This document shows positions 44,515-53,426 of a DNA stretch of 64,000 nucleotides, piece by piece; position 1 is the first letter of the stretch; each line of letters begins with the position of its first letter. Location of the stretch: the NCBI GenBank assembly GCA_020832565.1, contig JAFIEI010000007.1, forward strand, positions 1 through 64,000, in the 5' to 3' direction. The notes under the pieces are model-generated. The model was not told where the DNA came from, ran no database searches, and saw nothing but the letters and a program-made list of their open reading frames with translations. This DNA is from Salinarimonas sp. (lineage in GTDB: Bacteria; Pseudomonadota; Alphaproteobacteria; Rhizobiales; Beijerinckiaceae). The translations under genes and the position numbers were made by a program.

Positions 44515-44826
44515 CCGGTGCCGCCGGGTCGGGATTGACCGTCGCCTCCTTCGGGGATGCGACGGTTTTCGTTTTTCTGCTGTGCATAGAAAATTCTGAT
44601 AAAATTAGTAAAGTGCATATTATATGTATTTTTATTAATTTAAATAAATTTTAGTATATGCAAATCCACACAATTTTTGATAATGTCAACGCGAAGCGGC
44701 CAGGGTTTCATCATTCCAGATAACGCTCAGGCAATCATTTCAGGCTATTCAGGACCAGCTTCACGGATTGGTCCGACGCAGCGAATGCCGCAGATGGGCT
44801 CGTGTGACGAGACGAGGATGCGATCG
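44515..44826. other. Gap with terminator and an extreme AT-rich tract
   Basis: The terminator at 44538-44576 is followed by a tract at about 44580-44690 that is roughly 80 percent A+T in a GC-rich genome, with GTGCATA repeated at 44582-44588 and 44613-44619. An in-frame extension of the next gene runs through part of it but looks non-coding. The tract probably carries the tadE promoter and could bind an AT-recognising regulator. Confidence 0.6.
44538..44576 (+). terminator. Intrinsic terminator after the CpaC-N-like gene
   Basis: Arms ACCGTCGC and GCGACGGT enclose a 13-base loop and are followed by TTTTCGTTTTT. This is the clearest rho-independent terminator in the window and separates the gene ending at 44514 from tadE. 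Confidence 0.88.
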
Positions 44827-45456
44827 ATGAATAGTGCAGGGTCAAGTGATGCGCCCGGCATCAGCCGGACCGAAAGCCCGGTCGAAAGACCGTTTGCTGC
44901 TGCTGCCGACCGGCGAAAGAGCCTCCGGCGCAGGCTGATCCTGCGCCATTTTCTGAAGAATCGCGAAGGCGCGACTGCCGTCGAATTCGCTCTCGTCGCG
45001 CTACCGTTCTTCGGTATCATCTTCGCCATTATCGAAGTTGCGCTGACCTTCTGGGCCACGCAGGTCCTCGAGAATGCCGTCGCGGACGCTTCCCGGCAGA
45101 TCTATACGGGCCAGTTCCAGACATCCGGCGGCCAGAGCGCCGAGGCCTTCCGAGACGAGGTCTGCTCGCGGGTCACCGCCTTGTTCAACTGCAACGACCT
45201 CGTAGAAATCGACGTCCGTTCCTTCCCGAATTTTCCCGGCGCGACCCTGCCGCCGCCGGTGGATGATGACGGGGAGTTCGATGCTTCCGATTTCGGCTAC
45301 CAGCCCACTGGCCCCGACGACATCGTCGTGGTGCGTGCCGCGATGGCCTATCCCGCCTTCGTCGGCATTCTCGGCAAGCGCGAGACGCAGCTCAGCGGCG
45401 GCCGGCGCCTGATCATGGCCACATCGGCCTTCCGCAACGAACCGTTCACACAATGA
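44827..45456 (+). CDS. TadE-like pseudopilin
   Basis: A 209-residue pseudopilin. The TadE signature is NREGATAVEFALVALPFFGI, with the processing Gly, Glu+5 and a long hydrophobic helix; the periplasmic remainder carries Cys pairs (DEVCSRVTALFNCND). The 70-residue N-terminal cytosolic extension is longer than usual. ATG 44827 has a GAGG 9 bases upstream; a longer frame begins at 44677. It needs the same prepilin peptidase as Flp. Overlaps the next gene by four bases. Confidence 0.9.
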   Translation: MNSAGSSDAPGISRTESPVERPFAAAADRRKSLRRRLILRHFLKNREGATAVEFALVALPFFGIIFAIIEVALTFWATQVLENAVADASRQIYTGQFQTSGGQSAEAFRDEVCSRVTALFNCNDLVEIDVRSFPNFPGATLPPPVDDDGEFDASDFGYQPTGPDDIVVVRAAMAYPAFVGILGKRETQLSGGRRLIMATSAFRNEPFTQ

Positions 45457-46121
45457 GGGCGGCCATGACCCGATATATCAAGTGTTCAATGAGACGTGTC
45501 AGGGCAGGTCGCGGGATCGGCGGTGCGCTGCGCTATCGTTGCCACATGATCGCCGACGAGTGTCGTGGAACGTGGCGGCGCATCCGGAAATTCCCCCTCG
45601 CCACCGCAGGTGTCGCGGCCGTCGAATTCGCCATGATCCTGCCGGTCATGCTGCTCCTATTCCTCGGCATGTCCGAGGTCACGCAAGGGGTCAACATCAA
45701 CCGCAAGGTCACCATCCTCTCACGCACCATCGCGGATATCACCAGCCGCTCTTCCGACGGAATCAACAATGCCCAGATGGAGGAGATATTCGACGCGGCA
45801 CTTTCGGTCATGGCGCCCTACGATATTTCCCGCGTGACGATGCGTGTCTCCTCGGTCGTCGTCGAAGATGACGATGGCCCGGTCGGGCGTGTGTGCTGGA
45901 GCGATGGGCGCGACATGGCGCCACTCGGCCAAGACAGCACAGTCGATATCCCGGCCGGCTTCGCCATTCCGGGTACGAGCTTCATCCTCGCGGAAGTCGG
46001 CAATGTCTATACGCCGATGATCGGCTATGCCATAACCGGCGATCTCCAGCTCGGCGAGATAACGCCGTGGCCGGTCCGCAATGTCGACGAGATCCCCCGC
46101 AACAACACATCCTGCCTGTAA
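45453..46121 (+). CDS. TadE/TadF-like pseudopilin
   Basis: A 222-residue second pseudopilin. After a basic, about 50-residue N-terminus comes the TadE motif TAGVAAVEFAMILPVMLLLF and a periplasmic domain with NRKVTILSRTIADITSRSSD, typical of TadF/TadG-type proteins. It is translationally coupled to the upstream pseudopilin (ATGA); ATG 45465 is an alternative. Together they help assemble the Flp fibre. Confidence 0.88.
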   Translation: MRAAMTRYIKCSMRRVRAGRGIGGALRYRCHMIADECRGTWRRIRKFPLATAGVAAVEFAMILPVMLLLFLGMSEVTQGVNINRKVTILSRTIADITSRSSDGINNAQMEEIFDAALSVMAPYDISRVTMRVSSVVVEDDDGPVGRVCWSDGRDMAPLGQDSTVDIPAGFAIPGTSFILAEVGNVYTPMIGYAITGDLQLGEITPWPVRNVDEIPRNNTSCL

Positions 46122-46187
46122 GCGGGCACGCAGTCATGAACTGCATTTGATGCATCGGGCCTCGCTCGGCTCCGAACGCCCGCCGCC

Positions 46188-47906
46188 TCACCGCCCGTCC
46201 GCGAGATGGCGCCGTAGCCGTTCCAGGTTGCGTCCGTCCCAATCCGGTCCGTCGGGCCACAGGCTGAAATCGATCACCGCATGCCAGGCGGTTACGTAAT
46301 GCTCGGGGGCATAGCCGTGGCCGTAGCCCAGCGGCGCCGCACGGGCGGAAGTGATATCCGCCAACAATTGCAGCATGGTGACGACCGGTATCCAGCGCAA
46401 TTGCGGTGACAGGTCCGGGCCGCGCGGCTCGCGCAGCCAGTCCGGGCGCCGCCATGCCGTCTCGGGGCTGAAGAAGGTGATCGGATCGCTCGCATATTGG
46501 AGATACACGATCCGCAATGGCCCCCATGGCGCGAAGTCGCGTTCGGGCAGGCCCGGATCGCCGAAGCCGTTCTGGTTGGCGAAGCGGATCACCGCGCCGT
46601 CACGAAACCGCGGCAGCCAGGCGGGGGAACCGGGGAGGCGTTCGCGTGTCGCCGTGTTCCAGGTCCGGCTGGGGAAGGGCGGCCCGCTCCATAATGCGCC
46701 CTGATAGGGATCGCCGATCACGTCGAACAGATCCGCCGAAAGGTCGGAATTCATCGCGCCGAGCGACAATCCGTGCAGATAGAGCTTCGGGCGACTCTCC
46801 TCCGGCAGTTCGCGCCAGTAATCATAGATCTTCGTGAATACCGCGCGGGCCGAATCGGCGCCGTATTCCGGCTCGACGAGGAGCGTCAGCCAACTCGCCA
46901 TATACGAGTACTGCACCGCGACGGTCGCGACGTCGCCGGCGGTGAGGTATTCCAGCGCGCGGATCGCACTGGGGTCGATCCATCCGGTGCCGGTCGGCGT
47001 GGCGATCACCAGCATCTCGCGTTCGAATGCGTCGGTGCGCTGCAACTCGGCCAGGGCGAGCCGGGCCCGGTCCTCGATCGTCTCGCCTGCAGCCAGGCCG
47101 ACATAGAGGCGAATCGGGGCCGTTGCGCCATCGGCATGGAAAGCGGCAAGCCGGTCGAACGGGGTTACGCCGCTGACGAAGTTGCGACCGGTGCGCCCGA
47201 GCTCCATCCATTCGACATGCGACTGTGCCGATCCGGAAAGCAGGGGATTCGCCGGTGCGGCGAGATCGTCCGGGATGAATGCATCGAGCTGCCGGAAGGA
47301 GCTGTCGGCCATGCGCAGCGCTCCGGAGAAAAGCAGGCCGTTTGCGAGCGTCCAGACCAGCACCGCGACGACGGTGAAGCCGGCAAGGGCGGCGACGCGT
47401 GCGGGCATCAGGCGGGTCATGAGGCGCGCGAGAGCATGCCCGGTCAGGATGAACAGCCGGGCCAATCCGATGCACAGCGCGAAAACGGCCAGGGCGATGC
47501 CGACGATCCGGAAGGAGCGCACGCCGTCGACCGGATCCATGTCCATCGCCGCCCGGACGCCGTTCTGCCATCCCGATGCCAGTTGCAGGAAGCTGATTGC
47601 AATAACGAGGCAGATCACGGTCGCAGCGAGGCGTGCCCGGCGTACATGTGTCGGCGAGGCTTCGGGCAGGGTGAGGAAACGCCACGCGGCGCGCAGCATG
47701 ACGCCGGTCAGATAGCCCACCGCGAAGGCGAAGCCGCCCAGCACGCCCTGGACGATTGCGCCGCGCGGAATCAGGCTGGGGGTCAGCGAAGCGGCAAAGA
47801 ACAACGTGCCGAGGATCAGCCCAGTCGTACAGAAACTTCGCAGTGCTGACGCGCCCGCTCTCATGAGGCGCCGGCGAATCACGTCTCGCAGCCGTTCGTG
47901 ATGCAT
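46188..47906 (-). CDS. Membrane-anchored alpha/beta hydrolase (Abhydrolase_9 family)
   Basis: A 572-residue protein. The N-terminal half has about four to five hydrophobic segments (TTGLILGTLFFAASLTPSLI opens the family domain), and the C-terminal half is an alpha/beta hydrolase with the nucleophile elbow LHGLSLGAMNSD. The fold and motif mark it as an esterase- or lipase-like enzyme facing the periplasm or cytosol; no substrate is known for the family. It stands alone. ATG 47906. Confidence 0.85.
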   Translation of the reverse strand: MHHERLRDVIRRRLMRAGASALRSFCTTGLILGTLFFAASLTPSLIPRGAIVQGVLGGFAFAVGYLTGVMLRAAWRFLTLPEASPTHVRRARLAATVICLVIAISFLQLASGWQNGVRAAMDMDPVDGVRSFRIVGIALAVFALCIGLARLFILTGHALARLMTRLMPARVAALAGFTVVAVLVWTLANGLLFSGALRMADSSFRQLDAFIPDDLAAPANPLLSGSAQSHVEWMELGRTGRNFVSGVTPFDRLAAFHADGATAPIRLYVGLAAGETIEDRARLALAELQRTDAFEREMLVIATPTGTGWIDPSAIRALEYLTAGDVATVAVQYSYMASWLTLLVEPEYGADSARAVFTKIYDYWRELPEESRPKLYLHGLSLGAMNSDLSADLFDVIGDPYQGALWSGPPFPSRTWNTATRERLPGSPAWLPRFRDGAVIRFANQNGFGDPGLPERDFAPWGPLRIVYLQYASDPITFFSPETAWRRPDWLREPRGPDLSPQLRWIPVVTMLQLLADITSARAAPLGYGHGYAPEHYVTAWHAVIDFSLWPDGPDWDGRNLERLRRHLADGR

Positions 47907-48547
47907 ATTTCCTCCGTCGATGCGCCCGGCCCTCCCTCTTCGCGATCATCCTCCCCATCGCGGGGCCCGTCATCGGTTCGCTCCAGAAACGTTGATTGAA
48001 CGCGATCACCACCGGGTTGTGCAAGGGGTGCCGCCGGCACGACCGCACGACGCGGTCGGGTGAACGAGGGCGCATGCCGATGCCGGGTATGGTATTTGTG
48101 CGCCGGACCGAAGGTGACTTGCCGCAGCGTCACTGATTCGCCGGCGATCCGGCCTCACGCCCGGCTCGGGCCGATTCCGGGCAGGAAACGAGCGTCGTGC
48201 ATGCGGTCATGCATGCGCTCACTCGGGGCGGCTCCCGGCACCCGGAGACGTTACGGGAAATGCCGTAGGGGATGCTGATCGTCGACACGCCTTAAAGGTT
48301 GCTATACGAATTTATTGCATCTTCATATTGGCATCGCGCTTCGGTTAGGGCATAGTCGCCACGCTTCCGCGCGAAAGCGCCGCAGGTCAACATGTGCGTC
48401 GGCGGACGTTCCCGCACGTCCGGCTTGGCAATGCCAGATTTTGCGGAGTGGGTGGCGCGCACATTTTTGGGTAGTATCGTGTCGCCCGAATGGCACTCTC
48501 TACGCGGACGGGCGTCCGGAAGCCAGTATCGAACGAAGGGGGTCTTT
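47907..48547. other. Long intergenic region between divergent hydrolase and MerR genes
   Basis: About 640 bases with no gene I can support. It must hold the promoters of the minus-strand hydrolase and the plus-strand MerR gene. The part near 48290-48350 is AT-richer (TTGCTATACGAATTTATTG). Frames that cross it have no family match or ribosome-binding site. Confidence 0.5.
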
Positions 48548-48982
48548 GTGTCGTACATGGATAGTGTCAATACGATTTCGCAGGACGTTTCGGGCCTCGC
48601 CGAAGACGGCGCCGTCGACGCGAAGGAATACCTGATCAGTGATCTCTCGCGCGAATTCGGCGTCACGCTGCGCGCACTGCGCTTCTACGAGGATCGCGGC
48701 CTGCTCGCGCCCAAGCGTATAGGCACCATGCGCATCTATTCGAGCCGCGACCGGGAGCGCCTTTCGGTGATCCTCAAAGGAAAGCAACTCGGCTTCACGC
48801 TGGCGGAGATTCAGGAAATGCTCACGCCGACGGAACAGGGCGGCAAGGGCGGGATCGATCTCAAGCTCTCGCTGACCAAGGTCGAGGAGCAGATCGCACA
48901 TCTGGAGACCCAGCGGGACGAGATCGACGCAGCCATCGCAGCCCTAGCCGAGACGCGCGACAAGCTGCGCAAGCAAAGCTGA
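48548..48982 (+). CDS. MerR family transcriptional regulator
   Basis: A 144-residue MerR protein. The HTH begins YLISDLSREFGVTLRALRFY, followed by EDRGLLAPKRIGTMRIYSSR and a dimerisation helix (KVEEQIAHLETQRDEIDAAI). There are no metal-binding Cys, so it is not a metal sensor; it is closer to the branch associated with organic stress or acyl-CoA catabolism. GTG 48548, preceded by AAGGGGG, is chosen over ATG 48557. Its target is unknown; the next gene downstream is a branched-chain aminotransferase after a 619-base gap. Confidence 0.87.
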   Translation: MSYMDSVNTISQDVSGLAEDGAVDAKEYLISDLSREFGVTLRALRFYEDRGLLAPKRIGTMRIYSSRDRERLSVILKGKQLGFTLAEIQEMLTPTEQGGKGGIDLKLSLTKVEEQIAHLETQRDEIDAAIAALAETRDKLRKQS

Positions 48983-49601
48983 GCAGCACGGTCGCACAAT
49001 CGCCGCATGCACGGGCGCGCAGGAAGCCGGTGGCAGGTCGCGCTGCCTGTCGGAGCGTGTCGCGCAGAATCGGACTGATTCTGCTGCGGCTATGACGGAT
49101 GTCGATGCCTTGCGTTGCAAGCAACCTGGCAAGCGATGCGGTTGGCGCGTCGCCATGGGCTGTGCATGCGGGTGTTCGAAGGCGCGGGCATCGCTATCCT
49201 TCGGGCGAATGCTTGCGCATCGCTTCCACGGGTACGGTTTCGTTTTTCTTTTGCGACATAGGCGGCGATACCCCCCTCGCGCCCCGATCCGAATGCGGCA
49301 GTTCGGATCTGACGCAGCGACCGACCGGGTGCCGGCGAGCCTGCAATTCCGCCTTCCCGAGTCGGGTAATGCGCTGATTGCGTGTATGCATGTCAGATGC
49401 CGTGCACATCCATATGCACGGCCTCGATCAACCGTTTTTCGGTCGATCAAGGCGGTCATGGATTCGTTATCCCCTCATGCCGTGGCGATTCCGGGCGTGC
49501 CCGAAAGGCTTGGTGGGGAATCTTGCCGATTGACAGGTGAGGGTCGGCGTCTCTTGGATAGACGAGCAGATTCGGCTGCGTCATGATCATCGGGAAGGAG
49601 A
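48983..49601. other. Intergenic region before the aminotransferase gene
   Basis: About 620 bases with no gene I can support; frames across it are arginine-rich translations without motifs. A hairpin with arms GCCGTGCA and TGCACGGC lies at 49399-49422, followed by a T5 run at about 49434. A small RNA or long leader is possible. The GGAAGGAG ribosome-binding site of the next gene ends the gap. Confidence 0.45.
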
Positions 49602-50471
49602 ATGGGTGTGGCCTGGTATTCGAAGACATGGACTTGGTATGCCGGTGACTGGCACGAGGGCAATCCGCCCATTATCGGCCCGCGCTCCCATGCAAGCTGG
49701 CTCGGTTCGAGCGTATTCGACGGGGCGCGAATCTTCGATGGAATGGCGCCGGATCTCGACCTGCACCTGGCGCGGGTCAATCGCTCGGCCAAGGCGATCG
49801 ATCTCAACCCGACCATGACCACCGAGGACATGATCGCGCTTGCACTCGAAGGCGCGAAGAAGTTCGATTCCGGTGAGGCACTCTACGTCAAGCCGATGTA
49901 TTGGGGCGAGGGCGAAGGGCCGGGTACGATTACGACGGATCCGGACGATATCGGTTTCTGCATGACCCTGTTCGAGGCCCCGATGGCGGAGCCTGCCGGT
50001 GCAGCCGTCACCAAGGGCGCCTTCAGGCGTCCCACGCTGGAGACGATGCCCACCGATGCCAAGGCCGGCTGCCTCTATCCCAATAATGCCCGCATCCTGC
50101 GCGAGGCACGCGCCCGTGGCTTCGACAATGCGATCGTCCTGGACATGCTCGGGAGCGTGGCAGAAACCGCGACCGCGAATATCTTCATGGCCAAGGACGG
50201 CGTCGTTCATACGCCGATCCCGAACGGTACCTTCCTCAACGGCATTACCCGCCAGCGTGTCGCAGGCCTGCTCCGTGATGCCGGGGTCGAGGTGATCGAG
50301 CGCGTATTGCGTTACGAGGAATTCCTCGATGCGGACGAGATCTTCTGCACGGGCAATTACACCAAGGTGACGCCGATCACGCGCATCGAGGAGCGCCAGC
50401 TCCAGCCCGGACCACTCTACAAGCGCGCCCGCGAACTCTACTGGACCTACGCGCGCGACACCAAGATCTGA
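49602..50471 (+). CDS. Branched-chain amino acid aminotransferase (class IV)
   Basis: A 289-residue class IV PLP enzyme. The catalytic Lys is residue 154 in TDAKAGCLYPNN; the PLP-phosphate and substrate regions are GSSVFDGARIFDG, MLGSVAETATANIFM and ITRQRVAGLL. It interconverts branched-chain amino acids and their 2-oxo acids; close relatives include D-amino acid aminotransferases, so specificity is inferred. It is a single gene after a long leader region, and ATG 49602 has a strong GGAAGGAG. Confidence 0.88.
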   Translation: MGVAWYSKTWTWYAGDWHEGNPPIIGPRSHASWLGSSVFDGARIFDGMAPDLDLHLARVNRSAKAIDLNPTMTTEDMIALALEGAKKFDSGEALYVKPMYWGEGEGPGTITTDPDDIGFCMTLFEAPMAEPAGAAVTKGAFRRPTLETMPTDAKAGCLYPNNARILREARARGFDNAIVLDMLGSVAETATANIFMAKDGVVHTPIPNGTFLNGITRQRVAGLLRDAGVEVIERVLRYEEFLDADEIFCTGNYTKVTPITRIEERQLQPGPLYKRARELYWTYARDTKI

Positions 50472-50505
50472 GCGGCTGCGCACCCGTTGCGCACGGCGCG
50501 AGAAA

Positions 50506-50535
50506 AAGGCGCATCCAGGTGACTGGATGCGCCTT
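50506..50535. terminator. Hairpin after the aminotransferase gene
   Basis: Perfect 13-base arms AAGGCGCATCCAG and CTGGATGCGCCTT around the loop GTGA. On the plus strand only a short TT follows; on the minus strand the stem runs into TTTTTCTC, a good U tract. It is therefore likely a bidirectional terminator, stronger for antisense transcripts. Confidence 0.75.
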
Positions 50536-50712
50536 CGAGTTGCCGACCGATGGGGGCAGATTAAGGTCGGTTATCTCGAAAACGCAGCCGCAGGCCTCGG
50601 GTTCCGGGGTGTGGCGAATTTTTTCGACGCGATTGCATTTTCCCGCCATTCCCTAAAATGCAATCATTCCGATTGATCAGCCCCTAACATGCCGGCTGGC
50701 AAGCTGACATCC

Positions 50713-51132
50713 ATGTCGGCTTCTCTTTCCATAGCCACCAGTGGCATGAATGCCTCGGCGACGCGCCTGGAAGCAAGCGCGTCGAACGTGGCCAATGCGC
50801 TGACCAACGGTCCCGTCCCACAGACACCGCCGAACCGGCCCGTCGCACGCAGCGACGATCCGCGCAGCGTCTACCAACCCGTCGACGTGGTGCAGGTTTC
50901 CACCGGAAGCGGCACGATGGCGCGGTTCACCGAGCGGCTCCCGGCCTACGAATTGCGCTACCAGCCTGATGCGCCATTCGCCGATGCGCGGGGTATGGTG
51001 GCGGCGCCGAATGTCGATTATGCGCGCGAGATTGCCGATCAGATTGCCTCTGTTGCGGCCTTCAAGGCGAATGCGCGGGTCTTCTCGACCGCGTCCGACA
51101 TGGCGCGCACCGTCATCGACATGAAGACATGA
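50713..51132 (+). CDS. Orphan FlgC-like flagellar rod protein
   Basis: A 139-residue protein with both ends of the flagellar rod family: the N-terminal LSIATSGMNASATRLEASAS then NVANA motif, and the C-terminal VDYAREIADQIASVAAFKAN with ARVFSTASDMARTVIDMKT. No flagellar gene is nearby. The middle is short for FlgC. Start is ATG 50713 or 50689, with no strong ribosome-binding site. It may be a leftover, a spare rod gene for a remote flagellar cluster, or a repurposed protein. Confidence 0.75.
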   Translation: MSASLSIATSGMNASATRLEASASNVANALTNGPVPQTPPNRPVARSDDPRSVYQPVDVVQVSTGSGTMARFTERLPAYELRYQPDAPFADARGMVAAPNVDYAREIADQIASVAAFKANARVFSTASDMARTVIDMKT

Positions 51133-51166
51133 GACGACATTATCGGTTCCGGGCGACGCATCACGC

Positions 51167-51838
51167 CTAGAGCGCGAGCACAGCCTCGACCGTATCCAGG
51201 AGTTCGTCCCCGATAATGCTCGGTGCGCGCATTGTGGCCGGGTAGGGCTGCCCGCGTGAGACGAAGGCACCATGCAGCCCCGCAGCGCGGGCACCGTGAA
51301 TATCCCAGGCATGGGCCGCCACGAGGCAGATTTCGTCTTCGCGCAGGCCGAGTGACGTTGCCACATGCGCATAGACCTCCCGGCGCGGCTTCGAGAAGCC
51401 GACCTCGTCCACCGAAATGACCCGTCCCACCAGCGGCGCCAGGGACGCGTGATCGAGCAGGTGCTGCGTTGCGACTGCTGCGCCGTTGCTGACCGCGACG
51501 ACGGGCAGGTCCGATTGTGCCAAGAGTGAGAAGGCATGATAGGCGTCGGGCTGCGCGTCGAGATCCTTCATGCCGTCGAGGAATGCGGCGATCCGGTTCT
51601 CCATCACGGGCAGATTGTGACGCTGGAGCAGATCGGCCAGGGCGTCGCCCATCACCTTGCGAAAAGGCGCGAATTCATTGGTCGCGGCGAGTGCGAAAGC
51701 ATCGCGCAGGCTGCCGGCGAACCAGGTATCGAGCGCGGTCGGCGGCAATCCCAGCGGTGCGAGGCCCGGTCGCAGGCTCTCGATGGAAAAGACGGTCTCG
51801 ATGATGTCGAAGGCGACGGCGCGGATCTTTCGCGGCAT
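51167..51838 (-). CDS. Type II haloacid dehalogenase-like HAD protein
   Basis: A 223-residue HAD hydrolase most like L-2-haloacid dehalogenases. The nucleophile Asp lies in AVAFDIIETVF, the second motif in VVAVSNGAAV, the Lys in VGFSKPRREVYAH and the distal motif in AAHAWDIHGARAAGL, which matches the dehalogenase NAWDATGA pattern. The usual Gly after the nucleophile is replaced by Glu, which may change activity. ATG 51838 has a GGGAGA site. Substrate unproven. Confidence 0.85.
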   Translation of the reverse strand: MPRKIRAVAFDIIETVFSIESLRPGLAPLGLPPTALDTWFAGSLRDAFALAATNEFAPFRKVMGDALADLLQRHNLPVMENRIAAFLDGMKDLDAQPDAYHAFSLLAQSDLPVVAVSNGAAVATQHLLDHASLAPLVGRVISVDEVGFSKPRREVYAHVATSLGLREDEICLVAAHAWDIHGARAAGLHGAFVSRGQPYPATMRAPSIIGDELLDTVEAVLAL

Positions 51839-51905
51839 GGCGAGTCTCCCGGCTGAAGAGCCGCCGCCTTCTTCCCACACGCGGTCCTGTGCCGCAAGGG
51901 TGGGT

Positions 51906-52481
51906 TTATCGCCTCTCGCCCGGCATCATCTTGCGCAGGGTGTCGTCCTTCATCGAATAATGGTGATACAGGGCCGCCGCCGCGTGAACGAAGATCAGCG
52001 CGACCATGGCCATCGTGAAGATGTTGTGCAGCAAGAAGATAGGGCCAGCCGTATCGAAACCTCCGCCGATCGGCAGGGTCAGCGGGATCGTCCAGAACAG
52101 GTTGACGGGCGCGCAGCAGGCCGAGGTCGCGGCCCAGCCGGTCAGCGGCACCAGGATGATCAGGAGGTAGAGCGCTCCATGGCTGACGCGCGCGGCCATG
52201 ACCTGCCAGCGCGGCATGTCGGGCTCGAGCGCAGGAGCACCCAGTGCGAAGCGCGCGCCGATGCGGATCACGGCGAGGCCGAAGACGATCAGGCCGAAGG
52301 ATTTGTGCAGCTCGTAGAGCAGGTTCGTCAGGTTGGACGGGTCGAGCCGGGTCATCACCAGGCCGACCGGGACCATGCTTATGATGATCAGGGCAATGCT
52401 CCAGTGAAGGGCAATCTGTATGCCGGAATAGCGTTGCAGGGATCCCGTTTTCGAACCCGCCTTCATGGTATCGCTGCTCAT
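51906..52481 (-). CDS. Cytochrome b561
   Basis: A 191-residue four-helix haem protein. Haem-ligand His are seen in IQIALHWSIA, LYELHKSFGL and LLHNIFTMAM followed by VHAAAALYHHY. It moves electrons from quinol across the inner membrane. ATG 52481 follows AAGGAG. It lies 17 bases behind the RibD-type reductase gene, same direction, suggesting a shared transcript. Confidence 0.9.
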   Translation of the reverse strand: MSSDTMKAGSKTGSLQRYSGIQIALHWSIALIIISMVPVGLVMTRLDPSNLTNLLYELHKSFGLIVFGLAVIRIGARFALGAPALEPDMPRWQVMAARVSHGALYLLIILVPLTGWAATSACCAPVNLFWTIPLTLPIGGGFDTAGPIFLLHNIFTMAMVALIFVHAAAALYHHYSMKDDTLRKMMPGERR

Positions 52482-52498
52482 CGCAAATCTCCTTCGCT

Positions 52499-53221
52499 TT
52501 ACCCCGCCAACGCTTCCCGCTCGACGCGCAGGTCGCAATCGAAGAGGACGTCGCCCCCTTCCAATAGATAGGCGGTCGTTTCCGGTCTCAAGGCGCCATC
52601 GAGCGTTTCGATGGCGGGAAGGCTGAGGCCGGGCTTGCCGGAGCCGATCAGCACGGGCGCCATCAGCATGTGCAGGCGATCGATGCAGCCGGCATGCAGG
52701 AAGTCGGAAATCGTGCGTGCGCCACCTTCGAGCAGGATCCGCGCGAAACCGGCCTCAGCCAGGGCCGCGAGGATGACCTGCGGGGGAATTGGGCCGTCAT
52801 TCGTCGCGTCGAGGGTGATCTCCTCAACCCCGGAGGGAAGTCCCACGCCCCGGCCCGCCCGGCGCATGACCAGCCGCCGGGCGCCGTCGTCACGCAGGAT
52901 GCGCGCGTCTGCGGGCAGGCGTCCGTTGGGATCGATCACCACCCGCGCCGGATCGCGCCCCGCAACGCGCCGGACGTTCAATTGCGGGTCGTCGGCGAGG
53001 ACGGTGCCGATCCCCACCACCACCGCATCGACATGGGCGCGAATGGCATGCAGGTGATCGAGCGCCCCCGCACCGTTTATGTAGAAGGAGTGCCCCGTCA
53101 CGGTGGCGATGCGCCCGTCGAGGGATTGCCCGAGCTGGGCCACCACGAATGGTGCGCGCGGGCTGCCGTTCCCGAAACGGGTGAAACTTGCAACGCCCGG
53201 AAGGCTCGAAATTGATCTCAT
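52499..53221 (-). CDS. RibD C-terminal type pyrimidine reductase
   Basis: A 240-residue protein with only the reductase half of RibD (COG1985). It contains the NADPH-binding VVVGIGTVLADDPQLNVR, RVVIDPNGRLP and GFARILLEGGARTISDFL segments. No deaminase domain precedes it, so it cannot carry out both RibD steps. ATG 53221 is chosen; longer in-frame starts lack family features. Divergent from ribA, which suggests a flavin or pterin-related role. Confidence 0.88.
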   Translation of the reverse strand: MRSISSLPGVASFTRFGNGSPRAPFVVAQLGQSLDGRIATVTGHSFYINGAGALDHLHAIRAHVDAVVVGIGTVLADDPQLNVRRVAGRDPARVVIDPNGRLPADARILRDDGARRLVMRRAGRGVGLPSGVEEITLDATNDGPIPPQVILAALAEAGFARILLEGGARTISDFLHAGCIDRLHMLMAPVLIGSGKPGLSLPAIETLDGALRPETTAYLLEGGDVLFDCDLRVEREALAG

Positions 53222-53355
53222 GTTGATCCGCCGGAACTGATGAGCCGTAGAAACATTTGCAATCGCGCAGACCCGGCCCGATATCATTGTGACGATATCT
53301 TGATAATTCGGGCGGCGCTTGCATGTGGGGTAATGTAGGGTTCGCCCGTCTTGCG

Positions 53356-53388
53356 AACAGGTTCGATCCGGTGTCGGATCCTGTTTTC
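53356..53388 (+). promoter_or_regulatory. Leader hairpin upstream of ribA
   Basis: Outer arms AACAGG/CCTGTT and inner arms ATCCG/CGGAT with loop GTGT, bulged by TTCG on one side, followed by TTTTC. It resembles a weak terminator inside the ribA leader. I do not see the conserved FMN riboswitch core, so the control mechanism is open. Confidence 0.5.
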
Positions 53389-53426
53389 TCGGGGCGCGGG
53401 CCGCACGATACAGGAAACCTTTGTCC

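Noticed and set aside
44677-44826. 50-codon N-terminal extension of the TadE-like gene
   Set aside because: It starts inside the AT-rich tract, lacks a ribosome-binding site, and the ATG at 44827 is better supported.
48944-49586. Two overlapping 160-170 codon frames on opposite strands
   Set aside because: Both are rich in Arg, Cys and His, lack motifs and ribosome-binding sites, and look like chance frames in a gap.
53222-53426. FMN riboswitch before ribA
   Set aside because: The conserved riboswitch core (AGGGYAGGGTGAAATTCCC-like) is absent; only a simple hairpin is present.
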